This document shows, one piece after another, positions 50,890 to 58,192 of a DNA stretch of 64,000 nt (position 1 is its first letter; each line of letters opens with the position of its first letter). The notes beneath the pieces were generated by a model that was not told where the DNA came from, did not search any database, and was given only the letters and a program-made list of their open reading frames with translations. Where the stretch lies: contig CAVOZH010000011.1 of the NCBI GenBank assembly GCA_963700955.1, forward strand, positions 372,001 to 436,000, written 5' to 3'. The stretch is from Nocardioides_C sp963700955. Its GTDB lineage: Bacteria; Actinomycetota; Actinomycetes; Propionibacteriales; Nocardioidaceae. A program made the position numbers and the translations under genes.

Positions 50890-52053
50890 TCAGGCTTGGG
50901 TGACGGCGCCTGACTCGATGAGGGCGTCGACGTTCTCGATGCCCCAGGCCTCGAGCGCGGCGCGACTCTGGCCGCCGGGCACGCTCGGGCCGGTGCTGAG
51001 CGTCGGAGCGGTCCGGGAGAAACGAGGAGCGGGAGCGGGCTGGAGGATCCCGTCGCGCGACACGTACGTCTCCCGCGCCTTCACGTGAGGGTGCTCGGCG
51101 GCCTCGGTCAGCGGGAGGATCGGCGTACAGCACGCGTCGGTGCCGTCGAACACCTCCGTCCACTCCGCCTGGGTGCGCTCGCGGAACCGGGCCGCGACCG
51201 CGTCGCGCAGCTCGCCGTGACGCGCGAAGTCGTAGCGGTCGGGGAGCTCACCCGCCAGATCGAGACCCTTGACGAGCTCGTCGTAGAACTTCGGCTCGAG
51301 CGAGCCGACGGCCATGTGCCGACCGTCCGACGTCTCGTAGATGTCGTAGAACGGCATCCCGCCGTCGAGCAGGTTGACCGCGCGCTGCTCGCGCCAGCCA
51401 CCGCCGGCGATCATGCTCGCCAGCATGGCGTTCAGGTGCGCCGAGCCGTCGACGATCGCGGCGTCCACCACCTGGCCCTGACCACTGACCCGCGCCTCGA
51501 GCAGCGCCGCGAGGACACCGATCACGAGGTACGTCGACCCGCCGCCGAAGTCACCGAGGAGGTTCGAGGGGAACATCGGCCGCTCTGCGCTCTGCCCCAG
51601 GCCGTGGAGGGAGCCGGAGATCCCGATGTAGTTCATGTCGTGGCCGGCGGTGTGGGCGAGCGGCCCGTCCTGGCCCCACCCGGTCATCCGGCCGTAGACG
51701 AGCCGGGGGTTGCGTTCGTGGCACTGCTCCGGGCCGAGTCCGAGCCGCTCGGCGGCCCCTGGCCGCATGCCCTCGAGGAAGACGTCGGCGCGCTCCACGA
51801 GGTCGAGGACGGTGGCCACCGCGGCGGGGTCCTTCAGGTCCATGGCGATGCTCGGACGGCCCCGGGTGAGCAGGTCCGTCTCGCGAGAACCCGCGCTGGC
51901 CGCGCCGCCCGGCCTCTCGATCCGCACCACGTCGGCGCCGAGGTCGGCGAGCAGCATCGCCGCATGGGGGCCCGGACCGATCCCGGCGAGCTCGACGACC
52001 TTGATTCCCTTGAGCGGACCGGTGCCCTGTCCGATTGCGTACGCGTCAGTCAT
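50890..52053 (-). CDS. CaiB/BaiF CoA-transferase family (alpha-methylacyl-CoA racemase-like)
   Basis: 387-aa class III CoA transferase-fold enzyme. GIKVVELAGIGPGPHAAMLLADLGADVVRIERPG is the N-terminal CoA-binding segment; ARMTGWGQDGP-type sequence (YGRMTGWGQDGPLAHTAGHDMNY) and GDFGGGSTYLVIGVLAAL match mycobacterial MCR/AMACR, which epimerises 2-methylacyl-CoA for beta-oxidation of branched or sterol side chains. An active-site His lies in AGHDMNYI. The ATG at 52053 is only 12 nt from a perfect dyad at 52065-52081. Confidence 0.9.
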   Translation of the reverse strand: MTDAYAIGQGTGPLKGIKVVELAGIGPGPHAAMLLADLGADVVRIERPGGAASAGSRETDLLTRGRPSIAMDLKDPAAVATVLDLVERADVFLEGMRPGAAERLGLGPEQCHERNPRLVYGRMTGWGQDGPLAHTAGHDMNYIGISGSLHGLGQSAERPMFPSNLLGDFGGGSTYLVIGVLAALLEARVSGQGQVVDAAIVDGSAHLNAMLASMIAGGGWREQRAVNLLDGGMPFYDIYETSDGRHMAVGSLEPKFYDELVKGLDLAGELPDRYDFARHGELRDAVAARFRERTQAEWTEVFDGTDACCTPILPLTEAAEHPHVKARETYVSRDGILQPAPAPRFSRTAPTLSTGPSVPGGQSRAALEAWGIENVDALIESGAVTQA

Positions 52054-52064
52054 GGCCGAGATTC

Positions 52065-52081
52065 TGACAGCGATGCTGTCA
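52065..52081. promoter_or_regulatory. Perfect dyad before the racemase gene
   Basis: TGACAGC-GAT-GCTGTCA, 7-3-7, ending 12 nt from the racemase ATG on its upstream side. It overlaps the last codons and stop of the upstream membrane protein gene (stop at 52079). Typical size and symmetry for a TetR/GntR operator blocking a promoter or leader. Confidence 0.5.
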
Positions 52082-52522
52082 AGATCGCGAGCGGGTGTCC
52101 GACACGAGGGACACGAGGTTGACGACGATGGCGATCGCGGTGCCGAAGATGCCGACGCCGAGGAGGATCCTGAAGACGAGAGTCCAGTCGAACGTCGAGT
52201 CGCCGAAGTCGAACGGGAACACCCGCCACATCAGGACGGTCACGACCAGGGCGGCAGCCAGCGAGACCGTGTCGCCCAGCGCCTTGAGCGGCTTCGTGTC
52301 GTTGAACAGGTACACCACGTTGAGCGCGAGACTCACCACGATCGACACGTTGACCCAGGCCAGGACCTGCGTGAAGTCGTTCGTGAGGAACGGCAGGACG
52401 TCCCAGCCGGGCCAGACGTTGATGCCGAGCAGCAGAGCGACGTTGACGAGTACCGAGATGACGTATCCCGCTCGTCTGGCAGCGACCGAGGGGCGCTTTG
52501 TCGTCGTGGTGGTGGAGACCAT
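52079..52522 (-). CDS. Small membrane protein of unknown function
   Basis: 147 aa with four predicted membrane spans: AGYVISVLVNVALLLGIN, VLAWVNVSIVVSLALNVVYL, LGDTVSLAAALVVTVLMWRV and IFGTAIAIVVNLVSLV. The N-terminus is Thr/Lys-rich and cytoplasmic. No family recognised. AAAGGGAGG lies 5 nt before the ATG at 52522, a strong ribosome binding site. On the same strand as the DUF4396 gene (92-nt gap), possibly read from the same copper-type promoter. Confidence 0.75.
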   Translation of the reverse strand: MVSTTTTTKRPSVAARRAGYVISVLVNVALLLGINVWPGWDVLPFLTNDFTQVLAWVNVSIVVSLALNVVYLFNDTKPLKALGDTVSLAAALVVTVLMWRVFPFDFGDSTFDWTLVFRILLGVGIFGTAIAIVVNLVSLVSDTRSRS

Positions 52523-52614
52523 CGCGACCTCCCTTTCAGGAAGGTGACTTACTCACCAGGCTAGGAAGGCCGGCCCCGCGACAGCAGGGGCGAAGGTCAC
52601 GAGCCTGCGGCGGC

Positions 52615-53157
52615 TCAGTGGTACTCGTGCACGACGGCGTGGCCCTTGCCCCGCGAGATCATCCACCGGTTCACGGGCAGGGTGACCGCGAAGGCCACCG
52701 CGAGCGAGAACACCAGCGAGGCCCAGAAGATCCAGTTGGCGAGGCCCGCGTTCAGAGCGCCGGGAACGAACACCATCACGCCGTTGTCGACGATCTCCAT
52801 GACCAGGATCGAGACGGTGTCGGCGGCGAGGGCGACCTTGACCGCGGCGCTGAGCGGCAGACCGGCCCGCAGCACCGAGCTGACCGTGAGCAGGTAGCCG
52901 AAGAAGAACGCCAGCGCCACCGAGAGGACCACGGCGGGCGCCGTGCCCCAGCCCCACCAGGTGGCCAGCACCATGCCGAGGACCTCACCGATCGCACAGC
53001 CGGTCAGGCAGTGCAGGGTCGCGCTGGCCGCCGTGCGCCAGGAGGAGTCGCCCGCGCCGTGGCTTTCATGGCCGGCGTGACCGCCATGGCCTGCGTAGTC
53101 GGCGTGCGACTCGTGCGAGGACGGCTGGACTTCGGTGTTCTCGTGACTGTTCTCCAT
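52615..53157 (-). CDS. DUF4396 membrane protein with His-rich N-terminus
   Basis: 180 aa. Residues 1-35 are His/Gly-rich (HESHADYAGHGGHAGHESHG), a likely metal-binding tail. About four membrane spans follow in the DUF4396 domain (HCLTGCAIGEVLGMVLATWWGWG, VVLSVALAFFFGYLLTVSS, TVSILVMEIVDNGVMV, IFWASLVFSLAVAFAVTLPVNRWMI). The conserved HCxxGC pair is suggestive of metal handling. Its promoter carries a CsoR-type operator, so copper or a related metal is the probable signal. Function unproven. Confidence 0.82.
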   Translation of the reverse strand: MENSHENTEVQPSSHESHADYAGHGGHAGHESHGAGDSSWRTAASATLHCLTGCAIGEVLGMVLATWWGWGTAPAVVLSVALAFFFGYLLTVSSVLRAGLPLSAAVKVALAADTVSILVMEIVDNGVMVFVPGALNAGLANWIFWASLVFSLAVAFAVTLPVNRWMISRGKGHAVVHEYH

Positions 53158-53166
53158 GAGCCTTGT

Positions 53167-53183
53167 ATACCCCTAGGGGGTAT
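53167..53183. promoter_or_regulatory. CsoR-like copper operator
   Basis: ATACCCCTAGGGGGTAT is a near-perfect palindrome identical in design to CsoR operators (ATACCC-N-GGGTAT). It lies 10 nt before the DUF4396 ATG on the minus strand. No csoR gene is in the window, so control would be in trans. The divergent PadR gene begins 90 nt to the right. Confidence 0.7.
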
Positions 53184-53225
53184 CGAGGTCAACCCTTTGA
53201 CCAGGACCGGTGACCAGACTCACTC

Positions 53226-53241
53226 ATGCAACTAGTTGCAT
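53226..53241. promoter_or_regulatory. Perfect 16-bp palindrome before the PadR gene
   Basis: ATGCAACTAGTTGCAT, fully symmetric, 32 nt before the PadR ATG at 53273. PadR-family operators are ATG-rich dyads of this type, so it is the likely autoregulatory site. Confidence 0.6.
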
Positions 53242-53272
53242 AGGTACGTCGGTCGGCGGCATCCTCGACGTC

Positions 53273-53866
53273 ATGGCCCTCGAGCACGCGATCCTGGTCT
53301 CGCTCAGCGAGCGCCCTGCCTCGGGTCTGGACCTCGCACACCGCTTCGACCGGTCCATCGGGTTCTTCTGGAGCGCCACCCACCAGCAGATCTACAAGGT
53401 CCTCGCCCGCATGGAGGCCGACGGCTGGGTGCGGTCGGCCGCGTTGGAACAGCAGGGACGGCCGGACAAGAAGGTCTACGAGGTCACGGCGAGCGGCAGC
53501 GACGAGCTCGCGACCTGGCTCGCCGAGCCGATGCCGATGGAGAAGTTCCGGAGCGCGTTGGCGGTGCGGCTGCGCGGTGCGTCCTACGGCGACCGGGCCG
53601 CCGTGCTCGAGACGGTGCGGGAACAGCTCGCCGACCATGTCGCCCGGCTCGAGCACTACGAGCGGCTCGCCGCCCGCGACTTCCCGGAGCCCGGCTCGCT
53701 CTCCGGCCAGGCCCTCGACGTGTACCTCGTGCTCCGTGGCGGGATCCGCCTCGAGCAGTTCTGGGTCGACTGGCTCACCGAGTACCTCCACGCACACGAG
53801 AACACCCGCGACATGGACCCTGCCCGCCGTACCGCCGAAGGGGTCAACGAAGGAAGGCCACGATGA
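53273..53866 (+). CDS. PadR family transcriptional regulator
   Basis: 197 aa. N-terminal winged helix: ALEHAILVSLSERPASGLDLAHRFDRSIGFFWSATHQQIYKVLARMEADGWV and the wing QQGRPDKKVYEVTASG (residues about 1-82). C-terminal dimerising coiled coil with the Vir-like region (VLETVREQLADHVARLEHYERLA). MALEHAIL at 53273 is the standard PadR start; 21 codons further upstream lie in the operator. Its stop overlaps the start of the flavoprotein gene (ATGA), so it is probably its regulator. Confidence 0.88.
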   Translation: MALEHAILVSLSERPASGLDLAHRFDRSIGFFWSATHQQIYKVLARMEADGWVRSAALEQQGRPDKKVYEVTASGSDELATWLAEPMPMEKFRSALAVRLRGASYGDRAAVLETVREQLADHVARLEHYERLAARDFPEPGSLSGQALDVYLVLRGGIRLEQFWVDWLTEYLHAHENTRDMDPARRTAEGVNEGRPR

Positions 53867-55893
53867 CCGACTACCCCCACCTGCTCGAGCCGATCACCCT
53901 CGGCGGCACCACCCTGCGCAACCGGGTGGTGATGGGTTCCATGCACACCGGTCTGGAGGACCGCGCCAAGCACCTGCCCGAGCTGGCCGCCTACTTCGCC
54001 GAGCGCGCCCGAGGCGGTGTCGGGCTGATCGTCACCGGCGGCTACGCCCCCAACGTGCGCGGCTGGCTGCTGCCGTTCGGCTCGATGCTGACGAGGTCAC
54101 GGCAGGCCGACCGGCACCGTGCCGTCACCGACGCAGTGCACGCCGAGGGCGGCGCGATCGCCCTGCAGATCCTTCACGCCGGCCGTTACGGGTACACCCC
54201 GCTGAGCGTCTCCGCGTCGGCACGGAAGTCGCCGATCACGCCGTTCAAGCCCAGCGCGCTCTCGACCCGCGGGGTCGAGCGGACGGTGGACGACTTCGTC
54301 CGCGCGGCGACCCTCGCGAAGCAGGCGGGCTACGACGGCGTGGAGGTCATGGGCTCCGAGGGCTACCTGATCAACCAGTTCCTCGCGGAGCGCACCAACC
54401 AGCGCACGGACGCGTGGGGAGGTACGCCGGAGAAGCGGATGCGCTTCCCCGTCGAGGTCGTCCGGCGGATCCGCGAGAGGCTCGGCGAGGACTTCCTCGT
54501 GATGTACCGGCTGTCCCTGCTGGACCTCGTCGAGGGCGGCCAGACCTGGGACGAGGTCGTCGCGCTCGCCAAGGCCCTCGAGGACGCGGGCGCCTCGGTG
54601 CTCAACACCGGCATCGGCTGGCACGAGGCCCGCGTGCCGACGATCCTCACGCAGGTCCCCCGGGGTGCGTGGACGTGGACGACCGCGCGCCTCAAGCCCG
54701 AGGTCGGCATCCCGGTCTGCGCCTCGAACCGGATCAACACCCCGGACCTGGCCGAGCGGATCCTCGCCGACGGAGAGGCCGACCTGGTCTCGATGGCCCG
54801 CCCGCTTCTGGCCGACCCGGAGTTCGTGAACAAGTCGGCGGCCGGCAGGGCGGACGAGATCAACACCTGCATCGCCTGCAACCAGGCGTGCCTGGACCAC
54901 GTGTTCGAGAACAAGCCGGCTACCTGTCTCGTGAACCCGCGCGCCGCCCGTGAGACCAAGCTCGTGCTGCTGCCCGTGCCGCAGGCGAGGGCGAAGAAGG
55001 TCGCGGTCGTCGGAGCCGGGCCTGCCGGTCTCGCAGCAGCGGTGTCGGCGGCCGAACGTGGACAGCAGGTCACGCTGTACGAGGCGTCGCCGCAGGTCGG
55101 CGGGCAGTTCCGCCTCGCCATGGCGATCCCCGGCAAGGAGGAGTTCGCGGAGACGCTGCGCTACTACTCCCGCCGGTTGGACGTGCTCGGGGTCGACGTA
55201 CGCCTCTCCACGCGTGCGACCGTCGCGGAGCTCGGCGGCTTCGACGACGTCGTCGTGGCCACCGGTGTGGTGCCGCGCATCCCGAGCCTGGAGGGGATCG
55301 ACCACGCCAAGGTCGTCTCCTACGCCGACGTCCTGAACGGTTCGGTCGTCCCGGGCCGTCGGGTGGCGGTGATGGGAGCCGGGGGCATCGGGGTGGACGT
55401 GAGCCACTTCCTCACCCACGACGTGGACGAGGACCTCGACGCCTGGCTCGCGCACTGGGGCGTCGGTGACCCGGCACTGCACGCCGGCGGCCTCACCGAG
55501 AAGAAGCCGCGCACGGCCGCCCGCGAGGTGTGGTTGCTGCAACGCAAGGCGTCGACGATCGGCAAGGGCCTCGGCAAGACGTCCGGGTGGGCGCACCGGG
55601 CGGTGCTGAAGGACTCCGGGGTGAACCTGCTCCCGGGAGTGACCTACGAGCGCATCGACGACGACGGCCTGCACATCCGCGTCGGCGCTTCGGACGGCGA
55701 GGACGGCGAGGCGCGTGTGCTCGACGTCGACCACGTCGTGGTGTGCACCGGCCAGGAGTCCGAGCGCGGCCTGTACGACCAGCTCGTGGACGCCGGGACG
55801 CGGGCCCATCTCGTCGGCGGCGCGGACGTCGCGGCCGAGCTGGACGCCAAGCGCGCGATCCGTCAGGGCACCGAGGTCGCGGCGGCCCTGTGA
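53863..55893 (+). CDS. 2,4-dienoyl-CoA reductase-type flavoprotein (OYE family, FMN/4Fe-4S/FAD)
   Basis: 676 aa. N-terminal OYE TIM barrel binding FMN (about 1-370; HILH-like ILHAGRYGY; MGSEGYLINQFLAERTNQRTDAWGG), an iron-sulfur motif CIACNQACLDHVF...CLVNP (C-x2-C-x3-C-x11-C near 336-356), then an FAD/NAD domain with VVGAGPAGLAAAVSAAERG near 381 and AVMGAGGIGVDVSHFLTHD. Matches FadH-type 2,4-dienoyl-CoA reductases, which handle unsaturated fatty acids with double bonds at even positions; other OYE-FAD proteins (trimethylamine dehydrogenase-like) share the layout. AAGGAAGG lies just upstream. Coupled to the PadR gene. Confidence 0.88.
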   Translation: MTDYPHLLEPITLGGTTLRNRVVMGSMHTGLEDRAKHLPELAAYFAERARGGVGLIVTGGYAPNVRGWLLPFGSMLTRSRQADRHRAVTDAVHAEGGAIALQILHAGRYGYTPLSVSASARKSPITPFKPSALSTRGVERTVDDFVRAATLAKQAGYDGVEVMGSEGYLINQFLAERTNQRTDAWGGTPEKRMRFPVEVVRRIRERLGEDFLVMYRLSLLDLVEGGQTWDEVVALAKALEDAGASVLNTGIGWHEARVPTILTQVPRGAWTWTTARLKPEVGIPVCASNRINTPDLAERILADGEADLVSMARPLLADPEFVNKSAAGRADEINTCIACNQACLDHVFENKPATCLVNPRAARETKLVLLPVPQARAKKVAVVGAGPAGLAAAVSAAERGQQVTLYEASPQVGGQFRLAMAIPGKEEFAETLRYYSRRLDVLGVDVRLSTRATVAELGGFDDVVVATGVVPRIPSLEGIDHAKVVSYADVLNGSVVPGRRVAVMGAGGIGVDVSHFLTHDVDEDLDAWLAHWGVGDPALHAGGLTEKKPRTAAREVWLLQRKASTIGKGLGKTSGWAHRAVLKDSGVNLLPGVTYERIDDDGLHIRVGASDGEDGEARVLDVDHVVVCTGQESERGLYDQLVDAGTRAHLVGGADVAAELDAKRAIRQGTEVAAAL

Positions 55894-55959
55894 CGGCCAC
55901 CTACGATTGAACGGTCGCCGCACCCACCCTCGTCCGCCAGGACGGATCAAGAGGCACCG

Positions 55960-56295
55960 ATGTCCAACAGCACGCCCCGCCCCCGCAAGCACCTCATGAC
56001 GCCCGGGCAGCCACAGCGCCGGCCCGACCCGATGAGCCTGACCCGGGTGCAGCGGTGGGTGATGTCGGTGCTGGTGGTCAGCACGATCCTCCACCTCGCC
56101 GCCGGGTTGGTGATCGCGGCGATGTACGTCGACACCCGCGACTCGCAGATCGGGCTGCTCGCCATCGCAGGGGCGTTCGGCCTGATCGCGATCGCGGTGG
56201 GCCTGCTGATCCACCAGAGGAAGCCGCTGTCGCCCTGGCTGGCGCTCGGGCTGCTGCCGCCGGCCATCGGCGCCGTCCTGATCTTCCAGCCCTGA
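55960..56295 (+). CDS. Small membrane protein
   Basis: 111 aa with a basic, proline-rich cytoplasmic N-terminus and three hydrophobic spans: WVMSVLVVSTILHLAAGLVIAAMY, IGLLAIAGAFGLIAIAVGLLI and SPWLALGLLPPAIGAVLIF. No family recognised. Ends in a strong hairpin (56302-56341). Confidence 0.7.
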   Translation: MSNSTPRPRKHLMTPGQPQRRPDPMSLTRVQRWVMSVLVVSTILHLAAGLVIAAMYVDTRDSQIGLLAIAGAFGLIAIAVGLLIHQRKPLSPWLALGLLPPAIGAVLIFQP

Positions 56296-56301
56296 GCGGT
56301 C

Positions 56302-56341
56302 GTGTGGGTGAGGCCTCCCTATGGAGCGGCCTCACCCACAC
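56302..56341. terminator. Bidirectional terminator hairpin
   Basis: Perfect 14-bp stem GTGTGGGTGAGGCC / GGCCTCACCCACAC; the 12-nt loop can also pair TCC with GGA. Sits between convergent genes ending 56295 (+) and 56372 (-). Confidence 0.75.
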
Positions 56342-56371
56342 AACGCGCAGTGGGTGCCCGGTGACCGCCCG

Positions 56372-57331
56372 TCAGTCGTGACTCAGGGCGCCGAGGTCCT
56401 CGTGGGAGCGGTGTGACTCCGGCTCGATCTGGAAGGTCGCGTGGTCGACGTCGAAGTGGTCGGCCACGCAACCGCTGAACTCGTCGAGGAGCGACCCCAC
56501 GCCACGCTCGGCCAGGCAGGTGTCGCTCACCGTGACGTGCACGGACATGACGGGCATGCCGCTGGTGATCGTCCAGGCGTGCAGGTCGTGTACGTCGACG
56601 ACGCCCGGCACCGCGGCCAGATGGGCCCGTACCTCGTCGAGGTCCACATGTCGCGGGCTCGCCTCCAGCAGTACGTCGACCGCCTCGATGAGCAGGGAGA
56701 AGGTCCGGGGCAGGATCGCCGCCGCGATGAGCAGGGAGGCGATCGGGTCGGCGCGCAGGAACCCGGTGGTCAGCACGACGATCGCGGCGACCACCACCGC
56801 GCCCGAACCGAGCAGGTCGCCGAGCACCTCGAGGTAGGCCCCCCGCATGTTCAGCGAGGAGTCCTTGCGACGGGTCAGGAGGCCGAGGGACACCGCGTTC
56901 GCGACCAGGCCGACGATGGCGAACCAGAGCATCAGGTCTGCCTCGATCGGCACGGGGTGGAGCAGCCTGCGGACCCCCGACCAGGCGAGGTAGCCGCACA
57001 CGACCAGCAGGACGACCGCGTTGACCAGCGCGGCGAGGATCTCCGCGCGGTGGAAGCCGAAGGTGCGCCGTGAGGTGGCGGGACGGGTCGCGACATAGGA
57101 GGCCGAGAGAGCCAGGGCCACCGCGGCGGCGTCCGTCACCATGTGCCCCGCGTCGGCGAGCAGGGCCAGCGAGTCGCTGAGCAGCGCACCCACGACCTCG
57201 AGCACGATCACGCAGACGGTGACGAGGAGGACCAGTCGGAGCCGGGCGCGGTCGGTGGAACGCTCGACAGCGTGCGCGTGGGAGTGTCCTCCCCGCCCTG
57301 CCCCGCTTCCCGTGTCGTGACCGGCGCCCAT
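56372..57331 (-). CDS. Cation diffusion facilitator (Zn/Co/Cd exporter family)
   Basis: 319-aa CDF transporter. Six membrane spans and the metal site HxxxD pairs: ADAGHMVTDAAAV (span II) and LEVLGDLLGSGAVV (span V, D pair), plus the His-rich N-terminal tail GGHSHAHAVE and cytosolic loop. C-terminal cytoplasmic domain (VPGVVDVHDLHAWTITSGM) binds metal for dimer sensing. Exports Zn2+ or similar in exchange for protons. Convergent with the small membrane protein gene. Confidence 0.92.
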   Translation of the reverse strand: MGAGHDTGSGAGRGGHSHAHAVERSTDRARLRLVLLVTVCVIVLEVVGALLSDSLALLADAGHMVTDAAAVALALSASYVATRPATSRRTFGFHRAEILAALVNAVVLLVVCGYLAWSGVRRLLHPVPIEADLMLWFAIVGLVANAVSLGLLTRRKDSSLNMRGAYLEVLGDLLGSGAVVVAAIVVLTTGFLRADPIASLLIAAAILPRTFSLLIEAVDVLLEASPRHVDLDEVRAHLAAVPGVVDVHDLHAWTITSGMPVMSVHVTVSDTCLAERGVGSLLDEFSGCVADHFDVDHATFQIEPESHRSHEDLGALSHD

Positions 57332-57399
57332 GAACGTGAAGCCTAGATGCAGGCTGGCCGGCGCGGCAGGAGCCAGCGTCGTCGCAGGCGCCGGAGGGC

Positions 57400-57930
57400 G
57401 TGAGGCGCTACCTTGTGCCAGTGATCGGACCTGTGACGGGACACTCGCTGCTGGTGGTGCCCTTGCCCGGCCTGATCTCCGTCGTGCCCCCGCTCGGTCG
57501 CGCCGCGCTCGTGCCCTACGTGCCGTTGATCGAGCCCTTCGCCGACCTGCCGAGCCTGGACGAAGGCGTGATCGGCGAGCTCGGGGCCTACTTCGCCGAC
57601 GTCGTCGCGTTCGGCTTCCGGCTCACCGAGCTGTCGCAGTTCCCGGGCGGCTCGCCGTACCTCACCCCGATTCCGGCGTCGCCGTTCCGCTACCTCACGC
57701 AGGGCGTGCAGCGGCTCTTCTCCGAGCTGCCCAGGCGACGGAGCACCTTCGACCTGGTGCCCCATGTGACCGTCGAGCTGCCCCACGGCGAGGGGCTCGA
57801 GCAGCTCCACGCCGAGCTCGACCCCTGGCTGCCGGTCGACACCCTGGCCCGCGAGGCGGCGCTGTGGTGGCAGGGGGAGCAGGGCGTTCGCACGCTCGCG
57901 ACGTTCCCGTTCGGCACCAGCGCTGCCTAA
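57400..57930 (+). CDS. 2'-5' RNA ligase-like protein with degenerate first catalytic motif
   Basis: 176 aa of the LigT/2H phosphoesterase fold. The second HxT-like motif PHVTVEL is intact, preceded by a Pro-rich loop, but the first motif (normally H-V-T-V-L-F-P-F) is YVPLIEPFA, so His and Thr are lost. RYLTQGVQRLFSELPRR and LREAALWWQ-type sequence are also family-like. Probably inactive as a phosphodiesterase, or acting on different chemistry. The start is a GTG at 57400 with GGAGGG 2 nt upstream; GTG at 57415 or 57421 are alternatives. Confidence 0.65.
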   Translation: MRRYLVPVIGPVTGHSLLVVPLPGLISVVPPLGRAALVPYVPLIEPFADLPSLDEGVIGELGAYFADVVAFGFRLTELSQFPGGSPYLTPIPASPFRYLTQGVQRLFSELPRRRSTFDLVPHVTVELPHGEGLEQLHAELDPWLPVDTLAREAALWWQGEQGVRTLATFPFGTSAA

Positions 57931-58192
57931 GGAACGGCCCAGCCCTGCCGATTGGACACGTCGGCGGCGCTTCGTCCTCGATGTGATGCTTTGGGCTGGG
58001 GCTCGACACCACTTGTGGTGCCACTGCGCTAGCAGATGAAGTTGTGAAAAGCGTGAACAACACGCCGAAAGCGCCGTTATGGTCCAGACGACGGTCCGGA
58101 AAGCACCTTTTCACCCCCGACCCCGGCGCCGTCACCGGTCCCGAACTCAGTGGTCGCACACGAAGCGACGAGCCTCACCGTCTGGAACTCTC
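57931..58192. promoter_or_regulatory. Intergenic leader before the secreted M15-like protein
   Basis: 262 nt with no gene. It holds a small hairpin CACCAC-TT-GTGGTG at 58007-58020 (possible terminator of the upstream gene), CCCAGCCC (about 57940) and GGGCTGGG (about 57993) that could pair over distance, and a GTTGT...ACAAC pair near 58031-58056. No riboswitch or RNA family recognised; must contain the promoter of the downstream gene. Confidence 0.35.

Noticed and set aside
57936..58002. Long-range CCCAGCCC/GGGCTGGG pairing as a possible structured RNA
   Set aside because: Only 8 bp, far apart, no conserved loop; expected by chance in this GC content.
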